From Eumeta japonica (taxonomy: Eukaryota; Arthropoda; Insecta; Lepidoptera; Psychidae), in contig BGZK01000086.1 of NCBI GenBank assembly GCA_005406025.1, positions 620,001 to 684,000 of the forward strand: a stretch of DNA of 64,000 bases, in the 5' to 3' direction. The notes under the pieces were generated by a model. The model was given only the letters and a program-made list of their open reading frames with translations. It was not told the origin of the DNA and did not search any database. Below are positions 1 through 10,719 of the stretch, piece after piece. Positions within the stretch are counted from its first letter, which is position 1. Every line of letters begins with the position of its first letter. Both the position numbers and the translations under genes were made by a program.

Positions 1-348
1 AAATCCCATTGTTAATGTTTCTATTATTCTTATTCCTTTCATTAATTTCTTTCAATCTATTTTGAAGTATGGATCAGGGACTTAAATTTGCGAACAATAG
101 TTTTAAATTTTTTCCATGAAATATTAGTAATGAAAAAAGTTTAATGATAAGCTATCCCGATGAGCATTAAATTTATCATTTCATTTAAACATATTAATGT
201 TTTTAAAGATTAATTCGAGTTGCATTGCGTTGCCTGGACTTTTTTATGATTCTTATAATCTATGAACCATGAAAATTCCAAGCACCGAAACGCAAGTTGA
301 AACTAATTATTTAAAATATTAATACGTCTTAATATACACCTAAAGTTG

Positions 349-583
349 ATAAACAAGGAAATGTGCCAAGTCAGCAAACCGATTTCGGCCATGAAGCATA
401 ACAGCTGCAATAGCGGAGTGGCCGCAACTTCGCCGGCCGGTTGGGCAACTGCGGAGGGGCGGCGGGCGGGATCGCCATCGGTGACGACATCGAGGCAATT
501 CGAGAATACGAGTCGGAGTTTCCGAAGAAGTGTCGCAACGTCATAGGCGTCGTGTCTGTTTATTTCCGTGTCGTCGGAACCGA
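349..583 (-). other. GC-rich island with an open minus-strand frame
   Basis: The block at about 395-560 is sharply more GC-rich than its surroundings. On the minus strand one frame stays open from about 582 down past 349, through the whole island. Its translation shows no family I recognise and does not resemble the expected next NRF-6 segment. It could be a non-coding conserved element, a first exon of another transcript or a remnant of a GC-rich transposon. No function is assigned. Confidence 0.25.
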
Positions 584-2304
584 ATGTTTTTTATGACTAC
601 ACGCATCGATCCACATAAGAAAAGTCCCCCGTATTCCCTCTGAGCGTATATATAGGTTAACAGTTTTATTGAAAATTATTTGACATCGATTTCTTTCATT
701 CATTTAATCTTGTAATTTCAAGGAAGGTCGTATTGCATAAGACACTCTGTTTCTAAAAAAATGAGCTATTGAGACAATATAACGATTTAAATCGTAAAAT
801 GTTAACAGTTATTATTATTATTAGTGCATTAGTCACACTTTATTTATCATTTTTATTTTATTGTTGGAACGAAGTTCCTTACGGCGGGCTTAGAGGAGAT
901 AGGGATTTTGCTGAGCGACCGAACTGAAAAAAATGTGATAGTAAAACCGTAAGAAAAAGTCCGTGGAATAAAACCGTTAAATGAGACGTGCGCAGGCACG
1001 ACAGTCGTATACACAAGCGAGTAGTGTATTACCTTTCTCTTTCCCCCTCTTTTGTTTCGTTCTCTCATCCCTTCTCTCTCTATTACCACTCCACCCCGCC
1101 AATGCATAGTATACACTCATGAATTCATGGACAAGCACGTGGCTAATATTTACATTATAGATACATTTTACTCGTGAGTAGTCACGTTTATTTTCATATA
1201 ATTTCAAATCGTCAAAACAATAATAAATATAGTAGTAATGGCAAATGAACTAACAAGTGACTTGAATGCAATTGACAGTGATAATAGTGGGAAATTATTC
1301 TATTTCTATGTAATTTTGTGTTGTCAAACAAAAATAAAGCGACATATTTTGTTATTTTAGTTAATAATTTGAATTACGATTTTTTTTATTTTACGTAATT
1401 TATTTTATTTCCTTAAATACTGAATTTCCTAAATACTTTCCTGTACTTAAATAAAAACTAATCAGCAAAATTTAAGAGAAAAATCAAGAAAACCTACATA
1501 AAATTGAGCACGATTTTTTTTTGCAAATTGTGTCGATTCTACATTAGCCGAAGGAACTTCGTTTCTACCTGGTGTCCCACGACACCACATTGATTTTTTA
1601 AAAATATATTAACTACTTTTAAAATTTGTGTTTATTACATGTAAACATAATAAATACTACTTTTATTACATAAAAAACATTGTGAATGATCCTTTATACA
1701 TACGAGTATATTTATTTAAGCAAAGAAAAAGATCTCGTGATATTTTATTAAATATCAAGATGAATGCATAGTGTCGTTCGTATGTTACATACATATCAAT
1801 GAATAATGTTTTTGCGTACTTCGTTCCCTTTACGTTAAGACTTTTTTGAAATATATAAAATGTATAATCATCACTATAATTTTCTTACAAAAGTTGCGTA
1901 AGTTTATAATTATATGTTGAAGTTTTTTTTCGTTCTGGACCAATTAGTTTGGTAAGATAAGGAGGAATAACTTCCAATTAAACATTTTGAAAATATCTCT
2001 TTTGGTGTGCGATTGTCTGAATTAAAAAAAAAGAACGTGATATTTAAAACTACGATTTTCAGTTTACGTCTGGTTCACAATGTCTAGCTCAGAATGTTCA
2101 TTTTCAGATCAAATAAAAAATATGTGTAGGTAATTGTAAAACACTTGAAAACGTCGTCAATAAATTTATTTCAACATTGACATTACCACCCGTTTCAAAT
2201 GCTGATTCACCTTGAGAAAAATGAGTAAGAATTCATATTATAATTACAAAATCCTTAAAATGCCGCTTAAAATATGGAATTGACAAAATTCAGATTTAAC
2301 TAAT

Positions 2305-2440
2305 TTTGTCTGTCTGTTACGTTTTCACGACTAAATTGCTGAATCGATTTTGGTGAGATTTGGCATGGGGCTCCAGTATTAGATGTCGTTTAAAAGAATG
2401 AATATCTAAACATGTACAAAATGGATATTATCGACTTCAA
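2305..2440 (+). repeat. Dispersed lepidopteran-type repeat fragment
   Basis: The phrase with repeated CTGT, then GTTACGTTTTCACGACTAAA, then a 'gctgaatcgattttggtgag' stretch, resembles a very common interspersed repeat of moth and butterfly genomes. Recognition is from memory of the pattern; the ends are not defined. A related-looking fragment is at about 37290-37400. Confidence 0.35.
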
Positions 2441-2977
2441 TAAAAATGTATTTAACATCGATGCGCACAAGCCCTTGAACACTTTCAGCCTGTATGGAAA
2501 GTAGAGGAACGCTACTCGGTCGGGAACTTTGAAGTTACCAAAAATACAGAAATGCCATTCTGAACATCAACACAAGACATTGGAGATGTTCTGTACTTTT
2601 GTCGAATGGAATTGATCTCATACAGCCGCGTATTTAGTGCATGAACAAAATGGACGCACTGGGGTAATGTAGAGGACGCGTACGTGTTATTTTCCTAAAG
2701 CCCCATTTCGCCTTACGGAATATTCTAGTGCTGATCATTAAAATGGCTGGCAAATTTAGGCTCTGGCATAAAAAAAAAACAAATGCGCACATTGTTGACG
2801 TGTGATTAAAGATACGATTGTATCGGCCTAATATATTAAATTGCACGGCTTAAGCGCGCAAGCCAAATATATTCTACACATATTATGTTCTACCAATTCC
2901 ATGATTGTAAAGAATTTCAGTTATGTGCAAGAAAAAAGCGAAGAAGCAGAAGCGATAATACAAAAAGGCGGACTGAC

Positions 2978-3094
2978 TGGCGTGGTGGCGCGTCGCGTGC
3001 GGGTCGTCGAGCGCGTCGCACAGCTCCGACGAGCCCACCCAGTAGTTGTTGCCCCAGTAGAACATGCCGCTGTAGCGGCCGCTGGCGTCGTCCA
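2978..3094 (-). CDS. NRF-6-like acyltransferase, exon 2 (NRF domain, partial gene)
   Basis: This 117-bp exon encodes residues 226-264 of an NRF-6-type protein. On the minus strand it follows a good acceptor (pyrimidine/GT-rich run ending TTGCAG at 3100-3095) and ends before GTCAGT at 2977-2972. Its peptide contains DDASGRYSGMFYWGNNYW followed by VGSSELC, matching the NRF-domain pattern in which WALK-M-D-(A/S)SG is followed by a glycine-rich (F/Y)xGNxxWxGSxxxC segment. Exon 1 ends one base into a codon and this exon begins TG, so the junction reads AAG-ATG-GAC and restores the family's WALKM motif exactly. The exon ends at phase 1, so more exons must follow to the left of the window. It is short and overlaps chance ORFs on both strands. 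The donor is a slightly non-consensus GTCAGT; an alternative 4 bases downstream is weaker. Confidence 0.85.
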
Positions 3095-3326
3095 CTGCAA
3101 CACCACAACAGTGCAATCAATGCAACATCCGCGTACAAAACACCGGTCGATATATCGAGGCGTGTCGACTTTTTTTATCGACCACCTCTACAGCTTTGAG
3201 ATGTTTTGATTAGAATAGGTTAGAGGTTCCGTGTTCGGTCGATCGACATATTTGTTGATCTATGTGTATCTAGCTCGTTGACGTGATCTTAGTCGTCCTA
3301 TATTATGTGTCAAAATTTAATACTAC

Positions 3327-3550
3327 GGCCAGTTGCATCAAAACGTAGACGTTGGCTTGCATCAAAAGAAAAAAATGTAGATTTTAAACTGCTGACAGAT
3401 TGTATATGTACATTATTTGTCAAATCTGATGTTTACAATTTGAAAAACTCAAATCGTAAAAGTAAAATTTGACAAACAATGTATGGACAATCTGTCAAAC
3501 CTTACGGTTTACGTTTACGAGGTGCATTTATTCTTTTGTTGCAATGCGCC
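3327..3550. mobile_element. Fold-back (long inverted repeat) MITE
   Basis: The left half starts GGCCAGTTGCATCAAAA and the right half ends TTGTTGCAATGCGCC, so the ends are imperfect inverted repeats. Deeper in, the arms match better: left GACAGATTGTatatgtACATTATTTGTCAAA against the right-hand complement containing TTTGACAAACAATGTATGGAC and ACAATCTGTCAAA. The element is about 224 bp and non-coding. The GGCCAGTTGCAnCAA end resembles a fold-back family common in Lepidoptera (from memory). It sits about 230 bp inside the NRF-6 intron, near exon 2. Confidence 0.7.
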
Positions 3551-4169
3551 GTCTGTGTGCAACCGTTTAATAAGAATACACATTTTAATAAGTCAAATAT
3601 TCACTAAGAAATTTAATAACAAGATTGTAATAACCATTTCCTGGAAGTTAATTTGACAGGTAAGTAAGTGAGTGTTGTGAATAAGTTCACCTTGGATATA
3701 TCTCGACATATCAGCTTAAACATATAATTCACCTTAAGTCATTTTGTGTATATCCCAATAAGGCCTTGTTAATCGGGCATTTCCTGATATAAAAATTTTT
3801 CAACTTTACTGCACACTTGGATACGAAAAACGATGAGTCTTTGGTTACAGCCTGTCAAACGTGGTGCATAAATAATGGTCCTTTAAGGTAAAAAAAAATA
3901 ACGGGAAATTTGCTTACATACGTATTTAAGAAACAACAGTCAATTAAAGAGACGGTTTTAGTCATTTTTCAAACCTGTTGGTAAAAGTTGAGACCGATGC
4001 CGCGAAAAACGTAATTTTTCTTATAACAATGTTAAGAATTAGTTAATCAATATAATAATTTAATAAATATTTATTTAATAACTAGTTAATAAATAGAATT
4101 GATGGCACATTTTTTTTTATGACTATTTTGATCATTGTTTATAAAAGTAATATTATAATAATAGTATCT

Positions 4170-4440
4170 TCCAACACATTCACAGCACTATTTGATTCTG
4201 AACTAAACAACAAGGCTTGTATTATGGGCATCAGATAGTCGATAGTATACATAAATACTTTTTTTTTGTAAAAATATACTCATAATGTATAGAGGTACCC
4301 AGACTCAAGACAAACACTGGTTTTCTCTTAATTAAAAAAATGTTTGTTACGCGCGGGAATCGAACCCACCCCCCATCGAAGCAAATAGGATCACTACCAA
4401 CTACCGCAATCAGAAAATTTTAATACTGTATTATACTAGT
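4170..4440 (-). mobile_element. tRNA-derived SINE
   Basis: On the minus strand a tRNA-like head starts near 4420 with an A-box-like TAGTTGGTAGTGATCC. About 35 bases on is a B-box, GGGTTCGATTCCCGCGCG (complement of 4350-4367). The body downstream contains a segment ending CCCATAATACAAGCCTTGTT (around 4230-4205), which resembles the tail of a widespread lepidopteran SINE. There is no complete tRNA cloverleaf, so this is not a functional tRNA gene. The 3' end is not sharply defined. Confidence 0.6.
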
Positions 4441-5119
4441 CGAGATACAGTGATCAAATAAATAGAGGCGATAGTATAAAGTTACAAGAAAACAAAAATC
4501 ATTTCAGAAACAACACAATTGTAAAGCACCAGAGGTTTTTTGCATAAATTCCTATTTTGCTTTTTTTTGTTAAACTATAGAAATAAAGAAAGCTTTATAA
4601 AGAAAGAAATAAAGCTTTATAAAGAAAAATTGTAAATTTGCGATTTGCAATTCGAGCACGCTAATCGGAGATCAAAAGTATCCCAACCAAGATAAAATAA
4701 CTCTGAGTACTCCTTATTTCCCACAATTCAAAAAAGTTTAAGCTTTATAGTGGGAAAAAACCTTCACATAAACGAATTTCATGCCATCTTTATACATCTT
4801 TTATGAACTCTGCAATTTCTAGTCTAGATGATTTAGTTACTACATTAAAATTTGTGTTTCTAAATCAATGTAAAGGATAAGTACCCTTTATATTGATTTG
4901 GGGCAAAATCCCGTTTAAGCCCAAGATCGTCGTCGTTGCATATTTCGAAAAAGATTCTCACTGACAATTTGTATCACATAAAAAACCAACAATGTTTTAA
5001 GTTTCAGAATATATAATTAACTTTTTGTTTATAGTATTGTTTAGGGATATAATTTATTCACAATGCGCATATAAAGTATTTACTTCATTGGATATTTATT
5101 CAACCGCATGTCAGTGATA

Positions 5120-6394
5120 TGTGGGGTGCACTATAGGTTTCTGGAACTGGCCACTTACATAAACAATATTATAAAGTATTTACTACATTTGAAAATGGAA
5201 CTCTGGCTGAAGAATACAGCTTGTTTCATGTAATTCTCATTTGTTTTTACATTGTGGCGTCATTTTAAAAAATTGCGTGTCTTCATCACTGGACTTAATG
5301 ATTTTTCGTAGTATGATTTTCTACGCATTTAAGTGTAATTTGACAGCTCAATAGAGCCTCGCTCGGCTTCGAACTGCTTTTGGTGATGAATCATTAAGCA
5401 AGAAGATTATAACTGGTTTGCAGAATTCAAGCGTGGTCGTGTCAATCTCCGTGAATAATTTCATAATGGTGGCCTGTCCACCGCTGTGAACAATAAAAAC
5501 ATCGATGCTATGCGTCGTATGATCGAAACAGACAGATATGTGATCTACAATGAGACTCGGGATTCCTTAGGCATAGGTATGAGTCAAATATAATCAGTCT
5601 TACTCAAACATTTGTATACGAAAAAGCCGTGCTCGCGGTGGATCCCACACAATTTGACTGAGGCTCAAAAAACGGACCGCGTCATTTGGTGCAACATCAT
5701 ACTTACCAGATTCAAAAAAAGGGCGTCGAATTTGGTGTGGGGCGTAGTAACAAGTGGTGAAACATGGGTTTATAGATACGACCCCAAATAAAGCAGCAAT
5801 CGACCGTATGGGTCTATTGCGATGAGCGGAAACCAACCGAAGTGGCGCGCGAGCGAAGTGCCTCTAAGCGGAAGATTGCTTCTTTTTAATAAAACTGGAC
5901 ACGTAGCTTCTGTTGCTTTGGAGAACTGTCGTACCTTGAATACTCGAATTGATACATGAATATTTGTTTGCCGGAAATTATTGACGAATTCCATAAAAAT
6001 AACCGTAAACGTCGTATCATCTTGCACCACAATAATGCCAGCTCTCACACAGCCAAACAGACAAATACATTTTCGAAGGAGAGAAATGGTTACCTTATGA
6101 GCAATCCTGCGGACAGTTCTTACCTGGCACCTTGTCACTTTTTCGTTCGCAAAAACTAAGAACCAATTATGCGGTCAACGATTTTCATCACCAGAAAAGA
6201 TTGTGGATGAGTATGAAAAACGTGTTTCCGATTTCACCAGGGAGAAGTGGTGTAAATGTTTTCAAATATAGAATATTCGTACGAAAAAGTGCATTTATAC
6301 TAACGGAGAATATTTTGAGAAACAATAAATTCATTTTTGATCATTGATAGTATTTTTTTCTTATTCATTCCAGAAATTTTCAGCGCAGCCTACG
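5120..6394 (+). mobile_element. Decayed mariner element (mori-type), TA-flanked
   Basis: A mariner of about 1.27 kb is bounded by TA at 5118-5119 and 6395-6396. The left end GTGGGGTGCACTATAGGTTT followed by CTGGAACTGG is the imperfect inverse of the right end ATTCCAGAAATTTTCAGCGC followed by AGCCTACG. It aligns with the element at 18032-19277 through both the 5' untranslated part (CTGGCCACttACAtaAACAATATT) and the transposase. Both ends have diverged and the coding part is full of breaks, so it is an old, immobile copy. Confidence 0.8.
5310..6335 (+). pseudogene. Mariner transposase pseudogene (mori-type)
   Basis: Fragments in changing frames read as a mariner transposase: an N-terminal helix-turn-helix region near 5350-5580 (NWFAEFKRGRVNLRE, then a stop, then NIDAMRRMIETDRYVIYNE), a middle part near 5740-5790 (SGETWVYRYDPK, stop), and the C-terminal part from about 5956 (MNICLPEIIDEFHKNNRKRR). 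In-frame stops and frameshifts break it throughout. Active-site positions are lost: the HHDNA-type motif reads HHNNASSHT, the first Asp region reads TSGETW instead of TGDE, and the LAPxDF motif reads LAPCHF, with His for Asp. It cannot encode an active enzyme. Confidence 0.8.
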
Positions 6395-7011
6395 TATAAT
6401 ATTTAATATGTTTTTGGAGGCTGTCCGGTAAAAGTAGCAAACGAAGTCGGTCACTGCCTTCGTTACACCTTGAACATTTCGTTCACTGCGAGCTAAAGAT
6501 CGACTGACTTTATTTTCGGCCCCAAATCGTGTGTTGGTTATAATTACATATTTAAGGCTTGTCAATTAATTTGCCCATTAGCCCGACTATTGTTATAACA
6601 AAAGGATCTCGACCGAGTTTTTCCGTTTCTAAGCGTTCTCTCTTTGGTTTTTCGCAAGTATTCGCAAGAAACGAAAATTATAAAGCACTTGATCACATCT
6701 CGTTAGTTGAATTTGTAACTTATACATGTTTAAGGACCGTGGTTAAAAGTATTACAATTGTCAAAAAAAAAATCTGATTGCGATCAAGAAAATCTTCTCA
6801 CGAACGAAGTTCTTTTTTCAATATAAATAAGAGTAATAGGAAGTGAGGAATAAAATAAAAGAGTTTCATTTAATATTTTAGAGACGGTTTTCATTCATTA
6901 AAAATTTGATATAAAATAGTGAAATATTATATGAAAAATATAATATTATAATAATAATAAAAATTAAAATATAATATTATATGAGAAATAATAAATAATA
7001 AATTTTCAGAG

Positions 7012-7033
7012 AGCGAGAGAGAGAGAGAGAGAA
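7012..7033. repeat. GA-rich microsatellite
   Basis: A short run of GA dinucleotides with one interruption (GAGCGAGAGAGA...) follows an AT/TAA-rich stretch. Confidence 0.8.
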
Positions 7034-7525
7034 AGTCGTATGTAGGGGGCGTAACGCTTTTTTGTTATGTTACAATTTCTACCGATTAACCCCTACCGCA
7101 AGTCGCATTAGGAACTTCATTCTAATAATTATCCACATTTGATAACTCTATCAAATGACTATTGTGTTAACGATTACGCAATTATTTATTTTGTATACTG
7201 TATTGAAACAATACTCCAATATAGATCATAACAATATCCTATACCTTAATATACGAAAAAAACCTTTGTCCTACTTCGTATGTATCGACCTCCTTTGCTC
7301 AGCACTTATGTTTCTGGGATCTTTCCTCTACAACAAAATCGCAAACAGTATTGATATGTTTTCTCTCTCTTATTATGAATGCAAGAAGAAAGTCACTTTG
7401 CTTCTGAAGCAATTTACTTATGGGGACACAGAATCTCTGTCATTAGTCAAAAATGACTATTGCAATCAGTATGAAACGGATTACGATCAAATCAGTTGTG
7501 CTTACCGATGTAACATCAGACATGA

Positions 7526-7560
7526 ACACACACACACGCACACATGCACGCGCGCACACC

Positions 7561-7604
<44 letters not shown>

Positions 7605-7655
7605 GCGCGCTCACACACATACACGCACACACGCACAAACGCGCGCGCACATACA
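7526..7655. repeat. Compound CA/CG microsatellite
   Basis: The block is an imperfect CA repeat with CG and CATG interruptions. The purest part is an uninterrupted CA run at about 7567-7601. It creates long histidine/threonine-rich open frames on the plus strand and cysteine/valine-rich ones on the minus strand; these are artefacts of the repeat. Confidence 0.95.
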
Positions 7656-7975
7656 TGTTCGTGCGCACCCTTACCCGTATCCACTTACCATATACACTAC
7701 ATATATTCACGCACACTTTGTAAATTGCGTAAGAATTTGTTACACAGGTATTTATGCCTATTCCAGGCGCCATACTCCACAATATTGTACTTTTGTGGAG
7801 TAAATAATTTATTATTATTATGGTGGAGTAAATAAATTACATGTTGTTTGAGATTGGGCAAATTATGAAAAAGAAATTTAAAGATATGACCTCAGTTTTT
7901 GTGCACTAGAGAGATATTGAAATCCATTTACATATACACATGAAACGTACAGATGAAAGCAATTAACATAAAACT

Positions 7976-8259
7976 GTAATAGTTTTGTACAATGGTATGA
8001 ATAATATGAAACATGTAATAGTTTTGTACAATGGTATGAATAATATGAAACATGTAATAGTTTTGTACAATGGTATGAATAATATGAAACATGTAATAGT
8101 TTTGTACAATGGTATGAATAATATGAAACATGTAATAGTTTTGTACAATGGTATGAATAATATGAAACATGTAATAGTTTTGTACAATGGTATGAGTAAT
8201 ATGAAACATCTAATAGTTTAGTACAATGGCATGAATAATATGAAACATGTAATAGTTTT
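7976..8259. repeat. Seven-copy 39-bp minisatellite
   Basis: A 39-bp unit begins GTAATAGTTTTGTACAATGG and ends TATGAATAATATGAAACAT. It repeats head to tail at 7976, 8015, 8054, 8093, 8132, 8171 and 8210, with a partial eighth unit from 8249. Units one to five are identical by eye, the sixth has a single change (GAATAAT to GAGTAAT plus a terminal change), and the seventh carries three changes. Divergence therefore sits at the right edge. Because 39 is a multiple of three, several frames are open for the whole array and translate to 13-residue repeats. No flanking gene suggests it is translated. Confidence 0.97.
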
Positions 8260-8639
8260 AATCAAGGTTCACATCTGAGTGTTGTTTATCCATTAATTTT
8301 TTCAACAAGATAATCGATAAAATGTGCCTAAGGCATGTTACGATATTTAAATATGTAACAATTCTAATTGCAGAGGTCCTTTTCTTGTAATAACAACCGG
8401 ACCAATTTAGATGTAAAAAATATATACAACATTTTAAAAATATTATTCCTTATATTAAGATTTTATACTATATTACATTATCTATAGTTTTTAAGTTAAA
8501 CTTCTACAAACAAATGTAATTGTGAAGTACATTATCAATTACAATGAAATCTATATAGCAAAAAGTTTATTATTTCTTGTTATAGATACGGCACAGGTTA
8601 TATATTTTACGATCGTTTTAATACTCCAAAGCTGGCACA

Positions 8640-8830
8640 CATCGGGTCTTAATCCTACATGCTGGCCCAGGTGCGGTTGGGTATTTCTATCGACTTGTGT
8701 CACCATTGAAGTGACATTCAATGGCTGAAATATTCATTGATAAATTCGCCCGCCGTGGTCAGCATCCGAACCAGGTGCCTTTCAGTTCGAACGCAAGGCT
8801 GTTAACCACTCGGGTACTACAGTATATGTA
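8640..8830 (-). mobile_element. tRNA-derived SINE fragment
   Basis: On the minus strand from about 8825 the sequence reads CCCGAGTGGTTAACAG (A-box, tRNA-Ser-like). About 30 bases later comes a B-box-like GGTTCGGATGC, and a body follows toward 8640. The spacing and boxes fit a SINE head; no acceptor stem closes, so it is not a tRNA gene. A related A-box (AGTGGTTAAGAGC) occurs at about 55233 in DUSP12 intron 3. Confidence 0.4.
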
Positions 8831-9261
8831 CCTGTATTTATGTATGAAACCATTTAAATGTTATGAAATATATGAATACACTGTATGCGCATAATCATGG
8901 CTTAGTTTTAAAGACCACTAGAGAGCACAAGACTATAGTGAACATTCAATGACGGTTCATTGTGTCTGTTTTAAGCCGTAAGTAAAATTTCTGTTTTGCG
9001 CCGCAACGGTCGTGTTAGTCGGCCAAAAGGCATTGCGCAATCGCCCTTTCCGAAAAGGCAGAATTGTCGCGACTGCAAGGCCGCCGGCCGTTACACTCTC
9101 GTGAACTTGACGAATATGGCCATATCTGTTTTCTGTTCGTTTTTAGTGAATTGTAATGGTATATGCTATCACAGATATTCGCATCGATTTGGTGCAGAAA
9201 TATCTATTGCTTTGAGAATATCTACTGTATTTTAAATTGTAAGTCGAAATATTGTTCATTT

Positions 9262-9660
9262 TTTGGGTTCCGAGCCAAAATGGCAAAAACGGAACCCTTA
9301 CAGTTTCCTCATGTTCGTCGGTCCGTTCGTATGTCACAGGCATTTTATTCAAAAACTATAAGACCTCTATTGATGAAATTTATAGTGTAGGTGCATTGTG
9401 TGAGCCGCTACTTAGTTTTGTGTTCAAATAACAAAAATAAATATTTATGGGGAGGGCTCTCCATATATGTAACAGAAGCTGAAAAAATTTTTTTCAGTAA
9501 ACATTAACGTGCGATACATATTTCGACAATTCTTTTAAAAACAAGGTTTCTAAGCGATTTTTCTGATTACGTGAATAATCGGAAATAATCGCTCCGAAAG
9601 TTGCAGAATTTGTATCTCCCTACCTTCATTTTCTAAACCGTACGTCCGAAAAAAATAACC
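9262..9660 (+). repeat. Dispersed 'GGTTCCG' repeat of lepidopteran type
   Basis: The start TTGGGTTCCGAGCCAAAATG, then GGCAAAAACGGAACCCTTAC, then a TTCGTCGGTCCGTTCGTATG stretch, is the signature of an abundant interspersed repeat of moth genomes (recognised by pattern, ends uncertain). The opening GGGTTCCG and the following CGGAACCC form a small inverted repeat. A second, more degraded member starts at 24586. Confidence 0.5.
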
Positions 9661-10719
9661 AAGGGAACGTTTAATAAATATTTTCAACGATAATTATTTT
9701 GAACATTGTGAGATATACTGTTTCTGACTTATGCCGAAAAAGTGCGCTTCTCAACGAAAGGACGTAAGTCCCACAAAGATACGCTCTTTTGCTGATGCAC
9801 TTTAGTTTACACTAGTTTAATAGTAATAGTCGACATGCCTACTTGTTTTTCTAGTTATAGGCGATTAAAGTGTCCAACTATTCTGTGCGGGAAACATGGA
9901 AAAATGGTAACAACGTACTTTTTTCATCTGTAGTGCATTTCTTTGTAATAGTGGCTTCGGAATCCTATAATGAATATGGTCTGACATGCACTTGGCCAGT
10001 TTTTGTAAAGTCGTTTTGTCGTACAAGCTTTTAATACTACAGCATCGATTTCCAGAATTTACATTAAAGCGAATAACCCATCGCCGCTTCGGACGACGTA
10101 GAGATCAATCAGCTAAAGTTTTGATCTTATGCTCGACCCAGGATCTCGCTGAAACTGTGTGTGAGTAATGGAATAAAGTAGTAAAGGAATGGATTGTTGC
10201 TTTTACTTATTGGAGTTGCCACGACGATTCGATATATAGATCTGCATGCACGAAAAATATACATTAAAAAAACTGCCCCGTATACGTATGATCGCCCGTT
10301 TCTGGTGAATTGCAAGTGGTGAATATTTGTGCATAATTACGTAGCTAAGGAGCAAAGTTAAATTCCATAACCGTTGCCTAACGGGGTGTTCGTTATTTTT
10401 TACGCGCTGTAACGAGTGCACGCGCGTTACGACTGTAGTCTATTTCTGTAGACTGTGTTATCAATCCTCCGTGCATACTTACTTATCTTTAACTGACGTC
10501 AAAAAAGGAGAGGTTCTGTGTTCGACTATTTCTTTCTATTACGGACAGCCGCGCATTTGATGTTAAATATATTATTTTGTTTTATACAGAATTAATTGTT
10601 TTGTGATTTTTCATATATTAAAGTATTTTGTTTATCTTGTTTTATTACCCGGGTAGGGATTAGTTATAAGAAATTGTATTTGGCCTATTTTTCGTGTATT
10701 TACTGTGTTTTATCTTGTT

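Larger units (their letters stand above)
1..2977 (-). other. AT-rich non-coding stretch, probably the next NRF-6 intron
   Basis: This lies downstream, on the minus strand, of NRF-6 exon 2, whose donor is at 2977-2976, so by inference it is the start of the next intron. I searched the minus-strand frames for the next expected exon (a segment leading to the acyltransferase transmembrane part) and saw none. It holds a dispersed repeat near 2305-2440 and a GC-rich island near 349-583, both listed separately. The rest is AT-rich sequence with no recognisable gene. Confidence 0.55.

Noticed and set aside
853..1207. Overlapping minus-strand frames of 87 and 76 codons
   Set aside because: No domain, no match to the expected next NRF-6 exon, and two frames open over the same bases.
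2841..3209. Plus-strand frames of 122 and 104 codons
   Set aside because: They are shadows over the GC-rich NRF-6 exon 2, whose minus-strand reading carries the family motif and splice signals.
4345..4425. Functional tRNA gene on the minus strand
   Set aside because: A- and B-boxes are present but no closed acceptor stem or plausible anticodon arm; it fits a SINE head.
7155..7835. 226-codon plus-strand frame ending in His/Thr repeats
   Set aside because: Its second half is the CA microsatellite translated, and its first 115 codons show no recognisable domain or splice context. Treated as a chance frame extended by the repeat.
7928..8221. Repeat-containing frames on both strands
   Set aside because: They are translations of the 39-bp minisatellite, which is open in several frames because its period is a multiple of three.
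7976..8259. CRISPR array
   Set aside because: Units are directly tandem with no unique spacers, in an animal genome; it is a minisatellite.
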